A stretch of 62,816 nt of DNA from Desulfobacterales bacterium (GTDB lineage Bacteria; Desulfobacterota; Desulfobacteria; Desulfobacterales; UBA11574): contig JAQYVT010000008.1 of assembly GCA_030145345.1 (NCBI GenBank), positions 1 through 62,816 of the forward strand. Direction: 5' to 3'. Below the pieces are notes generated by a model. It did no database searches and was not told where the DNA came from. It was given only the letters and a program-made list of their open reading frames with translations. Shown one piece after another: positions 25,898 through 35,637 of this stretch. Positions within the stretch are counted from its first letter, which is position 1, and every line of letters begins with the position of its first letter. A program made the position numbers and the translations under genes.

Positions 25898-27304
25898 ATG
25901 GATCTTGCAAATAAAAATATTCTTGTCGTCGGTCTGGGCATCTCGGGTGTGGCGGCGGCGCGGTTTGCCAAAAACAGGGGTGCGTCGGTTACCGTTACCG
26001 ACATTGCCGAAGAAAAAACCCTGGGATCCAATCTTGCTGAAGTGCAAAAAATGGGCGTTAAACTGGAACTGGGCCGGCATACCATCGAAACCTTCGAACA
26101 GGCTGATTTCATTGTTGTAAGCCCGGGGGTTCCCCATACCATCTTGCCCATAGAACGGGCCAAGGAAAACGGCGTTCCGGTATTGGGAGAGCTCGAGCTG
26201 GCGTCACGATTCATCCGGGAGCCTGTTATCGCCATATCCGGTACCAACGGGAAGACCACCACAACACGGCTTTTGGGGCGCATGCTCGAAAACTCAGGAT
26301 TTAAAGTTTTTGTGGGGGGAAATATCGGCAATCCTTTGATCGAGTATGCGGACACGGGGGAAACCGCCGACGTGGTTGTCGCGGAAGTCAGCAGTTTTCA
26401 GCTCGATACCATCAATACATTCAGGCCTCGGGTGAGTGTTCTGCTGAATATCCGTGACGATCATCTCGACCGGTATCCGGATTTCGAGTCTTATGCCCGG
26501 TCCAAAGGCCGGATTTTTGAAAACCAGCAAGAAGGCGATACCGCAGTGCTAAACGGCTCTGATCCGGTGGTTTGTTCGATCGGCAAAACACTTCGGGCCC
26601 GGAAACTGCCCTTTTATCATCAGGGCAATTCTCATGCACACAACCGGGAATATGCAATTATCGCCCGAATCAATGGGCAAAATGCGCGTTCAATCAAAAT
26701 ATGCACCCAAGGGAACCCGGACGCCGTTCTTGACCTTTCAAAGGTAAATCTCATGGGCCGGCACAATATGGAAAACGTTGCGGCGGCATCGTTGGCAGCC
26801 CTGGCTGTCGGCGGTACTTTAGAAGGGATCCAATCCGGGTTAAACGATTTTAAAGGCCTTTCCCATCGACTGGAATATATAAAAACCATCCATGACATCC
26901 GGTTTTATGATGATTCAAAAGGTACGAACATCGACGCAGTGGCCAGAGCGCTGGAAGTCTTCGGGAACCCGGTGGTCCTCATTATGGGCGGGCGTGATAA
27001 AGGCGGAGACTTTAAACAATTGCGGGGACTGGTGCAGGAGTGTGTAAAAAAACTGATCGTCATGGGCGAGGCGGGGGCTGAGATAAAATCGGTTCTTGAA
27101 GATACGTGCAAGGCGGGGGTGGAAACGGCATCCACAATGGAAGCAGCGGTGGGTTTTGCATTTCTATCTGCGGTGCCCGGGGATGTGGTGTTGTTATCTC
27201 CCGGTTGTTCGAGCTTTGACATGTACAACAGTTATGCGGAGCGGGGAGAAGCCTTCTGTTCGGCTGTGGAAAACCTTACTCGGACAAGCCGGGAACAAAA
27301 ATAA
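25898..27304 (+). CDS. murD: UDP-N-acetylmuramoyl-L-alanine--D-glutamate ligase MurD
   Basis: Cytoplasmic Mur ligase adding D-Glu, 468 residues. VVGLGISGVAAARFA is the N-terminal UDP-binding loop, AISGTNGKTTTTR the P-loop, EVSSFQLDTI and YDDSKGTNIDAV later motifs, and LLSPGCSSFDMYNSYAERG the C-terminal signature. Its stop overlaps the ftsW ATG by one base. Confidence 0.97.
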   Translation: MDLANKNILVVGLGISGVAAARFAKNRGASVTVTDIAEEKTLGSNLAEVQKMGVKLELGRHTIETFEQADFIVVSPGVPHTILPIERAKENGVPVLGELELASRFIREPVIAISGTNGKTTTTRLLGRMLENSGFKVFVGGNIGNPLIEYADTGETADVVVAEVSSFQLDTINTFRPRVSVLLNIRDDHLDRYPDFESYARSKGRIFENQQEGDTAVLNGSDPVVCSIGKTLRARKLPFYHQGNSHAHNREYAIIARINGQNARSIKICTQGNPDAVLDLSKVNLMGRHNMENVAAASLAALAVGGTLEGIQSGLNDFKGLSHRLEYIKTIHDIRFYDDSKGTNIDAVARALEVFGNPVVLIMGGRDKGGDFKQLRGLVQECVKKLIVMGEAGAEIKSVLEDTCKAGVETASTMEAAVGFAFLSAVPGDVVLLSPGCSSFDMYNSYAERGEAFCSAVENLTRTSREQK

Positions 27305-28488
27305 TGGCAGCAACGGCAGAAAAAGGAACCCAGAAAAAAAGCATGACCCGTGACAAGCAGGACATCCAGAAAGTTCGCAAACCGTCGCTCCAATATGATA
27401 TCGCGCTGTTGTTTCCGGTCCTGTTCCTGGTGGGCATCGGAATTGTCATGGTCTACAGCGCAAGCTCGGCCCTGGCGCTGAAAAAGTTCGGCACGAGCTA
27501 TTATTTTTTAAAAAAACAGTCGATTTTTGCGCTGTTGGGTATTGTTGCACTGGTGGTCAGCTATCATATACCCTACCGGGTTTTTCGTTCTTTGACATAT
27601 CCGTTGCTTGTCCTGGCCTTTATATTCCTTATAGCGATTCTGGTTTCCGGGTTCGGATATTCGGCAGGCGGTGCAACGCGATGGTTTCGTGTGGAAAAAA
27701 TTACGTTTCAGCCTTCTGAATTCGCCCGTTTTGCACTGGTGATCTATCTGGCATATTCAATGAATAAAAAAAAGGATAGAATCAAGGAGTTCAAGGTCGG
27801 TTTTCTACCCCACATTTTGCTCCTTGGCATGTTTGCGATTCTGATCATTTTACAGCCGGATTTCGGCTCGGTGGTAATTCTGGGTGCGATTACATGGATA
27901 ATGCTTTTTATCGGGGGGGTTCGAATTTCACATTTGCTGGGATCATTGGCCGTGGCAACCCCCATCGTCTATTTTTTAATGGTCAGTGCGGATTATCGAA
28001 TTGAGCGTCTCATATCTTTCCTGAATCCTTGGCAGTATTCAGCCGATAAAGGTTACCAGATTGTTCATTCCCTCTTGGCTTTCGGTACCGGGGGGATCTG
28101 GGGTACAGGCATCGGCGGCGGCTATCAGAAGCTGTTTTACCTTCCTGAACCCCACACCGATTTCATCTTTTCGGTCATCGGAGAGGAACTCGGTCTTTTG
28201 GGCGTTTTGATTATCCTTGGGTTCTATACCCTAATTTTATGGCGGGGGGTATCGATCGCCAGAAACAGCAAGGATGTTTTCGGATCATTGGTGGCCATCG
28301 GCCTCACAACGGCAATGGGCCTGCAGGTGTGCATCAACATGGGCGTTGCCCTTGGACTCCTGCCCACCAAGGGGCTTACGCTGCCGTTTTTGAGCTATGG
28401 CGGCACATCCCTTTTGATCAACATGGTATCCATCGGACTGCTGATGAATATCGGGGCCTCTAAAAAAATGGCCAAAACTAAAAGTTAA
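27304..28488 (+). CDS. ftsW: Lipid II polymerase FtsW (SEDS family)
   Basis: Septal glycosyltransferase of the SEDS family, 394 residues with ten predicted TM helices. MVYSASSALALKKFG, QPSEFARFALVIYLAY, QPDFGSVVILGAITW and GLTLPFLSYGGTSLL are characteristic. It acts with FtsI to build septal peptidoglycan. The cytoplasmic N-terminus (about 35 residues) is Lys-rich. Confidence 0.96.
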   Translation: MAATAEKGTQKKSMTRDKQDIQKVRKPSLQYDIALLFPVLFLVGIGIVMVYSASSALALKKFGTSYYFLKKQSIFALLGIVALVVSYHIPYRVFRSLTYPLLVLAFIFLIAILVSGFGYSAGGATRWFRVEKITFQPSEFARFALVIYLAYSMNKKKDRIKEFKVGFLPHILLLGMFAILIILQPDFGSVVILGAITWIMLFIGGVRISHLLGSLAVATPIVYFLMVSADYRIERLISFLNPWQYSADKGYQIVHSLLAFGTGGIWGTGIGGGYQKLFYLPEPHTDFIFSVIGEELGLLGVLIILGFYTLILWRGVSIARNSKDVFGSLVAIGLTTAMGLQVCINMGVALGLLPTKGLTLPFLSYGGTSLLINMVSIGLLMNIGASKKMAKTKS

Positions 28489-28626
28489 GATGACGTATTA
28501 TTTTAGGCGGTTGAAGAAATTTGTCGCATTCAGACCATCCGGTTTTTAACGGATCATCTGAATTCTGGGTGGACGCGCTGCACTTTCAAAAGACGCGTGA
28601 CGTGTCACAAAAAGCAAACGGCAGTT

Positions 28627-29790
28627 ATGGTTCAAGACGATAAGAAGGCAAAGAAAAGAAGAAACTTCGGCGCGTTTGGAAATGCTTCAAGGGCGTTGCG
28701 CATCGTTATCGCCGGTGGCGGGACCGGGGGGCATCTCTTCCCGGGGATTGCCATTGCTCAGGAATTTTTGGCCAGAAACCCGGAAAACAGTGTCTTATTC
28801 GTGGGTACCGAACGCCCTTTTGAAATTTCGATTTTGTCGGAAACAGGGTTTAAACATCAATCGATTACCGCTGAAGGCTTCAAGGGGCGGGGATTTTGGA
28901 ATCAGATCGTGTCGGTCTCGAAAATACCCAAAGGCATCATTGAATCTATCCTGATTCTCAAACGCTTCAAGGCCGATTTGGTGGTGGGTGTGGGCGGCTA
29001 TTCCGCCGGACCCCTTGTGACGGGGGCATGGCTTTTGGGGATTAACATTGTCCTGCATGAACAGAATATTCTGCCCGGAATTACCAACCGGATTCTATCG
29101 CGTTTTGCGGACCGGATATATGTCTCGTTCAACGAAACAAAAACCGGCTTGAACCCTAAAAAAACACGGGTTACGGGAAACCCTGTGCGCAAAGAAATTC
29201 TCCAATTGGCAAGGGGGCAGGCAGCTGTCCACACGCCGGATTCAGGGCAGCCCCGGCAGTTCACGATCCTGATACTCGGCGGGAGCCAGGGGGCTCACCG
29301 TATAAACATGGCGGTTTTGGAAGCCATTGAATGCATCGATGATAAAGAAGCTTACTTGTTCGTGCATCAGACCGGCCCACGCGATGAAATCCGGGTAAAA
29401 CGTGTTTACGAAGAACAGGGCGTTCCCGGTAAAGTCCAGGCCTTTTTCAACGATATAAGCAGGCAGTATGAAAAAGCCGATCTGATCATATGCCGGGCAG
29501 GGGCGACCACGGTGGCAGAAGTCAAAACCATTGGAAAGGGGGTCATTTTTATACCGTTTCCGTTTGCTGCGGATGACCATCAGGTGCTCAATGCACGTTC
29601 TTTGGTCGATGCCGGGGCTGCCGAAATGATCCTTGAAAAGGATCTCAGCGGCAACGCCCTTGCAGAGCGAATTGATTTTTATGCCGCCAACCCGGATGAC
29701 CTTCACGGGATGGCATCCCGGGCCGGGGATCTTGGCCGGGTCGACGCGGCAGCGGCGATTGTCGATGACTGTTACGCGTTGATTTCTTGA
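28627..29790 (+). CDS. murG: UDP-GlcNAc:lipid I N-acetylglucosaminyltransferase MurG
   Basis: Membrane-associated GT28 enzyme making lipid II. RIVIAGGGTGGHLFPGIAIA is the first glycine-rich loop; GVGGYSAGPLVTG, LHEQNILPG, GGSQGAHRIN and ICRAGATTVAE are also present. The annotated frame carries about 23 residues before the usual start (VQDDKKAKKRRNFG). GTG 28597 and TTG 28696 are alternatives; no ribosome site is decisive. Confidence 0.95.
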   Translation: MVQDDKKAKKRRNFGAFGNASRALRIVIAGGGTGGHLFPGIAIAQEFLARNPENSVLFVGTERPFEISILSETGFKHQSITAEGFKGRGFWNQIVSVSKIPKGIIESILILKRFKADLVVGVGGYSAGPLVTGAWLLGINIVLHEQNILPGITNRILSRFADRIYVSFNETKTGLNPKKTRVTGNPVRKEILQLARGQAAVHTPDSGQPRQFTILILGGSQGAHRINMAVLEAIECIDDKEAYLFVHQTGPRDEIRVKRVYEEQGVPGKVQAFFNDISRQYEKADLIICRAGATTVAEVKTIGKGVIFIPFPFAADDHQVLNARSLVDAGAAEMILEKDLSGNALAERIDFYAANPDDLHGMASRAGDLGRVDAAAAIVDDCYALIS

Positions 29791-29864
29791 TGATGAATTT
29801 TGCTATTTTTCCGGCGTGTCCGGATGGGCTTGGTAAAACCAATAAAACCAATTGAACTAAACGC

Positions 29865-31232
29865 ATGTTTCTTAAAAAATATCATATCCACTTTGTCGGA
29901 ATCGGCGGTATCGGAATGAGCGGAATTGCCGAGCTCCTTCTCAATCTCGGCTACAAGGTGTCTGGATCTGACATCAGTTCTTCGGACATTACCCGGCGTC
30001 TGGAACGCCTCGGAGGCACTATATTTAAAGGTCATTCTGCAGAACAGGTCCGGGGAGCCGATGTTGTGGTCACTTCGTCGGCGGTGGGGCCGGACAACCC
30101 TGAAGTTGTTGCCGCAGGACGCGGGTCGATTCCGGTCATCCCCCGGGCGGAAATGCTGGCAGAACTGATGCGCTTGAAGTACAGCGTGGCGGTTGCCGGC
30201 GCCCACGGTAAAACATCCACCACATCCATTGTCGCCGCTGTTCTGGGTAAAGGGGGGCTTGACCCTACGGTGGTTATCGGCGGGAAACTAAAAAGTATCG
30301 ATTCCAATGCCCTCCTCGGCGAGGGGGATTATATTGTGGCCGAAGCCGATGAAAGTGACGGCTCTTTTCTTAAGATGTCTCCCACCATCGCGGTGGTGAC
30401 GAATATCGATCGAGAGCATCTCGATTATTATCGAGACTTGGATCACATCAAAGACGTCTTTATGAGCTTTATTGACAAAATACCTTTTTACGGTCTGGCG
30501 GTTCTTTGCCTGGACGATGAGTCGATCCAGGGGCTTATTCCGAACATTCATAAACGGTTTACGACCTATGGAATGAGCACCCAGGCCGATTTCCAAGCCA
30601 AAGATGTTGCGTTTGAAGGACTACAAAGCAGGTTCAAGGTGTATCATCTTGGAACGTTACTCGGAGAGATCCTGCTGAACCTCCCGGGCCTTCATAATGT
30701 TTACAATTCCTTGGCAAGTATCGCGGTGGGCATTGAACTCGATATCGCCTTTGAGGTTATAAAATCGGCCCTTCAAACCGCGGAGGGTGTTCAACGGCGG
30801 CTGGAAATCAAGGGTGAAAAAAAAGGGGTTACGGTGATCGACGATTACGGGCATCATCCTACGGAGATCAAGACCACCCTGCATGCCGCAAGGGAATGCT
30901 GGCCGGGGAGGCGGATTGTGGTGGTGTTCCAACCCCATCGGTACAGCAGAACCGAGGCGCTTTTTGATGACTTCACCCGTTCATTCTACCAGTCGGACCT
31001 GCTGGTGGTGCTTCCCATCTATGCCGCCGGAGAAGAGAAGATAAAAGGGGTCGAAGGGTATGCGCTGTTTGAAGGAATCCAGCGCCACGGCCACAGGGAC
31101 GTCGTTTATATGCAAAATTTTGAAACGGCGGTTACGCATCTGAAAAACGTTTTAGCCCCGAACGATATTATGATCACTCTGGGTGCCGGAGATGTTTGGA
31201 AAGTCGGGGAAATGGTGCTGGATGAATTGTAA
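29865..31232 (+). CDS. murC: UDP-N-acetylmuramate--L-alanine ligase MurC
   Basis: First Mur ligase of the pathway, 455 residues. [20 protein letters not shown] is the N-terminal UDP-binding loop, [12 protein letters not shown] the P-loop, [10 protein letters not shown] the conserved acidic motif, and [14 protein letters not shown] and [12 protein letters not shown] lie in the C-terminal domain. Confidence 0.97.
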   Translation: MFLKKYHIHFVGIGGIGMSGIAELLLNLGYKVSGSDISSSDITRRLERLGGTIFKGHSAEQVRGADVVVTSSAVGPDNPEVVAAGRGSIPVIPRAEMLAELMRLKYSVAVAGAHGKTSTTSIVAAVLGKGGLDPTVVIGGKLKSIDSNALLGEGDYIVAEADESDGSFLKMSPTIAVVTNIDREHLDYYRDLDHIKDVFMSFIDKIPFYGLAVLCLDDESIQGLIPNIHKRFTTYGMSTQADFQAKDVAFEGLQSRFKVYHLGTLLGEILLNLPGLHNVYNSLASIAVGIELDIAFEVIKSALQTAEGVQRRLEIKGEKKGVTVIDDYGHHPTEIKTTLHAARECWPGRRIVVVFQPHRYSRTEALFDDFTRSFYQSDLLVVLPIYAAGEEKIKGVEGYALFEGIQRHGHRDVVYMQNFETAVTHLKNVLAPNDIMITLGAGDVWKVGEMVLDEL

Positions 31233-31290
31233 AAATAGAGGTGTTGCAACACCGTCAATATTTGGAATGCCGGCAGAGGACATACCATTT

Positions 31291-32241
31291 ATGACCCTTG
31301 ATTCTGATCGCATACAATGGCTTGAAAACCGGTTCGGAGACACCGTCAAGTTTTGCGAACCCATGTCCAGACATACATCATTGCGTGTCGGGGGGCCGGC
31401 AGAAGCCTTGGTGACGCCTGAAAATCTTGAAGATCTTAAAGCGCTGGTGGAATGGTCATGGAATAACGGACTCTCCTATCTGATCATCGGCGAAGGCACC
31501 AATCTTCTGGTCAAGGACGGCGGCATCAAGGGAATCGTTATCGTGTTGACAAAATGTCTGAAGACCATCGTTCAGACAGGTATGGAATCCGATGGCCTTA
31601 TCGTGAGCGCCTCGGCAAGTGTTCGCATGCGATCCCTTTGCGCGTATGCACTGAAACAGGGCCTTGAAGGAATGAATTTTGCCTTGGGCATTCCAGGGAC
31701 GGTCGGCGGAGGGATTATGATGAATGCCGGGACCGCCCATGGCGCCATGGAAAACGTCCTTAGATCCATCACCGTATTGCTGCCGACGGGTCGGACCCGA
31801 AGAATTCCGCGGGAACAGCTCGATTTTTCTTACAGAACGCTTTCATGGAACAGTGCGCTAACAGATGGTCATCGTGGACAAACGGTTATATTGGACGGCT
31901 GCTTCTGTCTGCGTCCTTCGGATTCAGAAAAACTCAAAAAAGAGGCGCGAACAATTTTAAAAACACGCTGGAAAAAACAGCCCATGGGCTGGCCGAGTGC
32001 AGGATGTTTTTTTAAAAATCCCTCGTCCGGGAAAACAGCGGGCCAACTTATTGAGATGGCCGGCCTAAAAGGAAAATCCATCGGCGGGGCAGAAATTTCA
32101 TCCAAGCATGCCAATTTTTTTATAAACCGGCACAACGCATCGGGCGCAGACTTTCTGGCATTGATGGAACTGGCTGAAGAGACCGTATCAAACAAGTTCA
32201 ACATTGATCTTAAAAGAGAGGTTAAGATTGTTGGGACGTAA
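31291..32241 (+). CDS. murB: UDP-N-acetylenolpyruvoylglucosamine reductase MurB
   Basis: FAD/NADPH enzyme completing UDP-MurNAc, 316 residues. EPMSRHTSLRVGGPAEALV is the FAD-domain start; GEGTNLLVKDGGIKG, GIPGTVGGGIMMNAG and SAGCFFKNPSSGKTAGQLIE (catalytic Ser/Glu region) are typical of short type II MurB. I chose the ATG at 31291, which has AGAGGA upstream; the frame is open further back (31183), overlapping murC. The 3' end overlaps ftsQ by 14 bases. Confidence 0.95.
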   Translation: MTLDSDRIQWLENRFGDTVKFCEPMSRHTSLRVGGPAEALVTPENLEDLKALVEWSWNNGLSYLIIGEGTNLLVKDGGIKGIVIVLTKCLKTIVQTGMESDGLIVSASASVRMRSLCAYALKQGLEGMNFALGIPGTVGGGIMMNAGTAHGAMENVLRSITVLLPTGRTRRIPREQLDFSYRTLSWNSALTDGHRGQTVILDGCFCLRPSDSEKLKKEARTILKTRWKKQPMGWPSAGCFFKNPSSGKTAGQLIEMAGLKGKSIGGAEISSKHANFFINRHNASGADFLALMELAEETVSNKFNIDLKREVKIVGT

Positions 32242-33082
32242 ACACATCCGGAAAAATTATTACAAAAACAGTTCTGCCAGAAAGCGCAATAAAATTATAA
32301 CGCGCGTTATTTTCAGCATAAAAACAGCGACTGTCGGGACATTTTTGCTGCTGGTCAGCTTTCTTTTTATTTTTACCTACGACGTTATAACCCAGTGCGA
32401 TTATTTCAAGGCTGAAAGTCTGACGGTAACCGGCGCTTATCGGCTTACGGCGGAACAGGTTTTGCAGCAGAGCCAGATAACTAAAGGTATAAACATTCTT
32501 TCAGTAAATCTTTCAAGGGTTAGAAAGCGGCTCCTGGCACATTCATGGATCGAGGAGGCTGAAGTCAGCCGGGAACTTCCCACAGGAATCAGTATCAGAA
32601 TAAAAGAGCAGCAGCCCCTCGCCACTTTAGACCTGGGTCGAAAATTTATCATCAATATCCATGGAGAGGTTTTCAAAGAAATGGATGCCTCGGACCATTG
32701 CCGCCTGCCGGTGATTCGTGGGCTTGAATTTTCAGACATCAATGTGCGGGGTGAATCCCGGAGCGTTCCTTTTAATGCGGTGATGACCATCTTGGCGCTG
32801 GGGAAAAAACCTGAAAGTGTTCTTCCCTGCAGGTTAATAAAAATAATCCGTGTGGATCGAGAAATGGGTCTCACAATTTACGCGTTTGACCACATCAAAG
32901 CCATAAAAATCGGGTACGATGATTATCCGAATAAATATGAAATGCTCAAAAATGTGCTTTTTTATCTAAAAAACAATGGAAGTTTTTCACACCTCGAATC
33001 CATTGATCTCAACAATTTAAATCGTATCGTAGTTAATCCTGCGAAAATAGAATCTGCTGCCGGAGGCCATAAGGAGGTTTAG
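32228..33082 (+). CDS. ftsQ: Cell division protein FtsQ
   Basis: Bitopic divisome protein of about 284 residues: basic cytoplasmic tail (KHIRKNYYKNSSARKRNK), TM helix (TVGTFLLLVSFLFIFTYDV), then a POTRA domain (KAESLTVTGAYRLTAEQVLQ) and FtsQ beta domain. The start is a TTG at 32228 or 32231, six to nine bases after GAGAGG, inside the end of murB. A GAGG-like site and AAGGAGG lead into ftsA. Confidence 0.92.
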   Translation: MLGRKHIRKNYYKNSSARKRNKIITRVIFSIKTATVGTFLLLVSFLFIFTYDVITQCDYFKAESLTVTGAYRLTAEQVLQQSQITKGINILSVNLSRVRKRLLAHSWIEEAEVSRELPTGISIRIKEQQPLATLDLGRKFIINIHGEVFKEMDASDHCRLPVIRGLEFSDINVRGESRSVPFNAVMTILALGKKPESVLPCRLIKIIRVDREMGLTIYAFDHIKAIKIGYDDYPNKYEMLKNVLFYLKNNGSFSHLESIDLNNLNRIVVNPAKIESAAGGHKEV

Positions 33083-33083
33083 A

Positions 33084-34310
33084 ATGCAGGGACAGGAAAA
33101 TATTATCGTCGGTCTTGATATTGGAACGACTAAAATTTGTGCCGTGGTCGGTGAAAAGACAGGAGATAAAATAAACGTCATCGGTATCGGAACACATCCT
33201 TCCATCGGGCTTCGGAAAGGCGTAGTGGTCAATATTGAATCCACCGTAGAATCGATACAAAAGGCGGTTGAAGAGGCGGAACTTATGGCAGGCTGTGAAA
33301 TATCATCGGTATACGCCGGAATCGCAGGCGGTCATATCACAGGGTTTAACAGTCGCGGAATTGTCGCCATTAAAGGGTCGGAAGTTACCCAGCAAGACGT
33401 GGACCGTGTTATCGATGCCGCACGTGCCGTCGCAATCCCCATGGATCGTGAAGTCATCCACGTGATCCCTCAGGAATTTATCATCGACGAGCAGGGCGGG
33501 ATCCAGAATCCTGTGGGCATGTCCGGCGTAAGGCTGGAAGCTAAGATCCATATCGTGACCGGCGCTGTAACGTCTGCCCATAATATTGTGAAATGTGCAA
33601 ACCGCTCGGGTCTTGATGTCTGTGATATTGTCTTGGAGCCGCTGGCTTCCGGTGAAGCCGTGCTCACCAACGAGGAGAAAGATGTGGGAACGGCACTTTT
33701 AGACCTCGGCGGCGGAACGAGTGATCTTGCAATTTTTTCAGGGAAAAACATCAAGCACACCTTTGTTCTGGCCCTCGGTGGCAGCAATCTGACCAACGAT
33801 ATCAGCATCGGCCTGCGTGCATCCATGGCTGAAGCCGAAAAGATCAAGAAAAAATATGGCACCTGTGTCGCCCGGAGCATCAGTTCCGAAGAAACCATCG
33901 AAGTTCCCGGTATGGGCGGACGCAAACCCAGGAAGCTGCCAAGGCAGATCCTCGGTGAGATACTGGAACCTCGTGTGGAAGAGATTTTCACGCTGGTAAA
34001 ACGGGAAATCTTTCTTGCCGGAATGGATAAAGTTGTTACTTCCGGTGTGGTTTTAACCGGCGGGTCATCTCTACTGGAAGGGGTAACGGATATCGCAGAG
34101 ACGGTTTTCGATCTCCCCAGTCGGCTGGGCACGCCCAGGGGGATCAGCGGCCTTACGGATGTCGTCAATAATCCCATGTATGCCACCGGCGTCGGGCTCG
34201 TACTGTACGGTGCCAGAATTCAGCCCAAAAAGAAATTCAGGATTCGCGATTCCAATATTTTCAACCTTATCATGATCCGGATGAAACGGTGGTTCAAGGA
34301 GGTCATCTGA
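33084..34310 (+). CDS. ftsA: Cell division protein FtsA
   Basis: Actin-like membrane tether for FtsZ, 408 residues. IIVGLDIGTTKICAVVGE is the phosphate-1 motif, TALLDLGGGTSDLAIFSG phosphate-2, and VVLTGGSSLLEGV the adenosine motif; an inserted 1C domain (AGIAGGHITGFNSRG) is present. The C-terminal amphipathic membrane helix is IFNLIMIRMKRWFKEVI. AAGGAGG precedes the ATG. Confidence 0.97.
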   Translation: MQGQENIIVGLDIGTTKICAVVGEKTGDKINVIGIGTHPSIGLRKGVVVNIESTVESIQKAVEEAELMAGCEISSVYAGIAGGHITGFNSRGIVAIKGSEVTQQDVDRVIDAARAVAIPMDREVIHVIPQEFIIDEQGGIQNPVGMSGVRLEAKIHIVTGAVTSAHNIVKCANRSGLDVCDIVLEPLASGEAVLTNEEKDVGTALLDLGGGTSDLAIFSGKNIKHTFVLALGGSNLTNDISIGLRASMAEAEKIKKKYGTCVARSISSEETIEVPGMGGRKPRKLPRQILGEILEPRVEEIFTLVKREIFLAGMDKVVTSGVVLTGGSSLLEGVTDIAETVFDLPSRLGTPRGISGLTDVVNNPMYATGVGLVLYGARIQPKKKFRIRDSNIFNLIMIRMKRWFKEVI

Positions 34311-34380
34311 ACGGCCCTTTTAACGTATGTTTATCAAGGATAAAGGATAAAACCAATTACTGTAACAGGAGGTGGGGGAA

Positions 34381-35562
34381 ATGACGTTTACGTTAGTAGA
34401 AAACGACAATTATGCAAAAATCAAAGTTATCGGAGTTGGGGGAGCCGGCGGGAACGCGATCAACAACATGATCGATTCCGAGCTCCAGGGGGTAAAATTT
34501 ATTGTCGCCAACACAGATTCCCAAGCCCTTGAAATCTCAAAGGCATCCATCAAAATTCAAATCGGTGAGCAGCTGACCCAGGGGCTCGGGGCCGGCGCCA
34601 ATCCTCAAGTCGGGAGGGAAGCGGCGCTGGAAAATTCGGACGCCATAAAAAGTGCCCTGGAAGGCAGCCATATGGTGTTCATCACTGCAGGATTCGGCGG
34701 TGGAACCGGAACCGGCGCTGCGCCGGTGATTGCTGAAATCTGCAAAGAAGTTGATGTGCTGACGGTTGCTGTGGTGACAAAGCCTTTTTCATTTGAAGGC
34801 GGCAAAAGAGCCAAACAGGCCGAAGAAGGGATCAATATTCTCAAAAAAGTTGCAGATACCGTCATCACGATACCCAATGACAGACTGAGGGGCCTTGCCT
34901 CCAAAAATGCCAGAATGATCGATATGTTTAAGAAAGCCGATGAGGTTCTGCTCCATTCTGTCAAAGGCATTACCGATCTTATCATGATGCCGGGACTGAT
35001 CAATCTCGACTTTGCCGATGTTAAAACCATCATGTCCAAAGCCGGAATGGCCATTATGGGCATTGGTATCGCTAGAGGTGATAACCGCGCTATGGAGGCC
35101 GCCGAGCGTGCCATATCCCATCCGCTGCTTGAAGATATCTCCATTTCCGGAGCCAAGGGCGTTTTGATGAACATCACCAGTAACAGCGATTTGACCATGG
35201 AAGAAATGACCGAGGCTTCCGATCGGATATATCATGAAGTCGGGAAAGATGCCGATATTATCTGGGGAACCGCCGTTGAAGACAGCATCGGTGATGAGAT
35301 GCGTGTTACGGTCATTGCAACCGGAATCAATTCGGGTCCCGAAACCGGGATTAAAAATGAGCTCAGAGGCAAGGTCAGAGATATTACGGTGGACGATTTG
35401 AACGATGCCGTAGATTATGATGAACCGACGTTCATCCGGCGTAAACACGCGGTGGGCGAGTCGAGCGGCGGGACCTACAGAGGATACAAGGGAATTGTCA
35501 TCGACAATACGGATCTCAGTGATCTTGATGTGCCGACATTTTTACGTAAAAAGGCGGACTAG
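34381..35562 (+). CDS. ftsZ: Cell division GTPase FtsZ
   Basis: Tubulin homologue forming the Z-ring, 393 residues from the ATG at 34381 (AGGAGG eight bases upstream; GTG 34372 is inside that site). GVGGAGGNAINNMI, GGGTGTGAAPVIAE (tubulin GTPase signature) and NLDFADVKTIMSKAGMAIMG (synergy loop T7) are intact. The linker is about 50 residues and the conserved tail is DLDVPTFLRKK. Last gene of the cluster. Confidence 0.98.
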   Translation: MTFTLVENDNYAKIKVIGVGGAGGNAINNMIDSELQGVKFIVANTDSQALEISKASIKIQIGEQLTQGLGAGANPQVGREAALENSDAIKSALEGSHMVFITAGFGGGTGTGAAPVIAEICKEVDVLTVAVVTKPFSFEGGKRAKQAEEGINILKKVADTVITIPNDRLRGLASKNARMIDMFKKADEVLLHSVKGITDLIMMPGLINLDFADVKTIMSKAGMAIMGIGIARGDNRAMEAAERAISHPLLEDISISGAKGVLMNITSNSDLTMEEMTEASDRIYHEVGKDADIIWGTAVEDSIGDEMRVTVIATGINSGPETGIKNELRGKVRDITVDDLNDAVDYDEPTFIRRKHAVGESSGGTYRGYKGIVIDNTDLSDLDVPTFLRKKAD

Positions 35563-35637
35563 CGAACGAGAACGGGTGCATGATAAAAACTGTCGTATGC
35601 CGATGAACGATAAAAATCCAGAAACGTCTGATAGCCA

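Noticed and set aside
34789-35448. Long antisense frame across ftsZ
   Set aside because: Shadow of a highly conserved gene.
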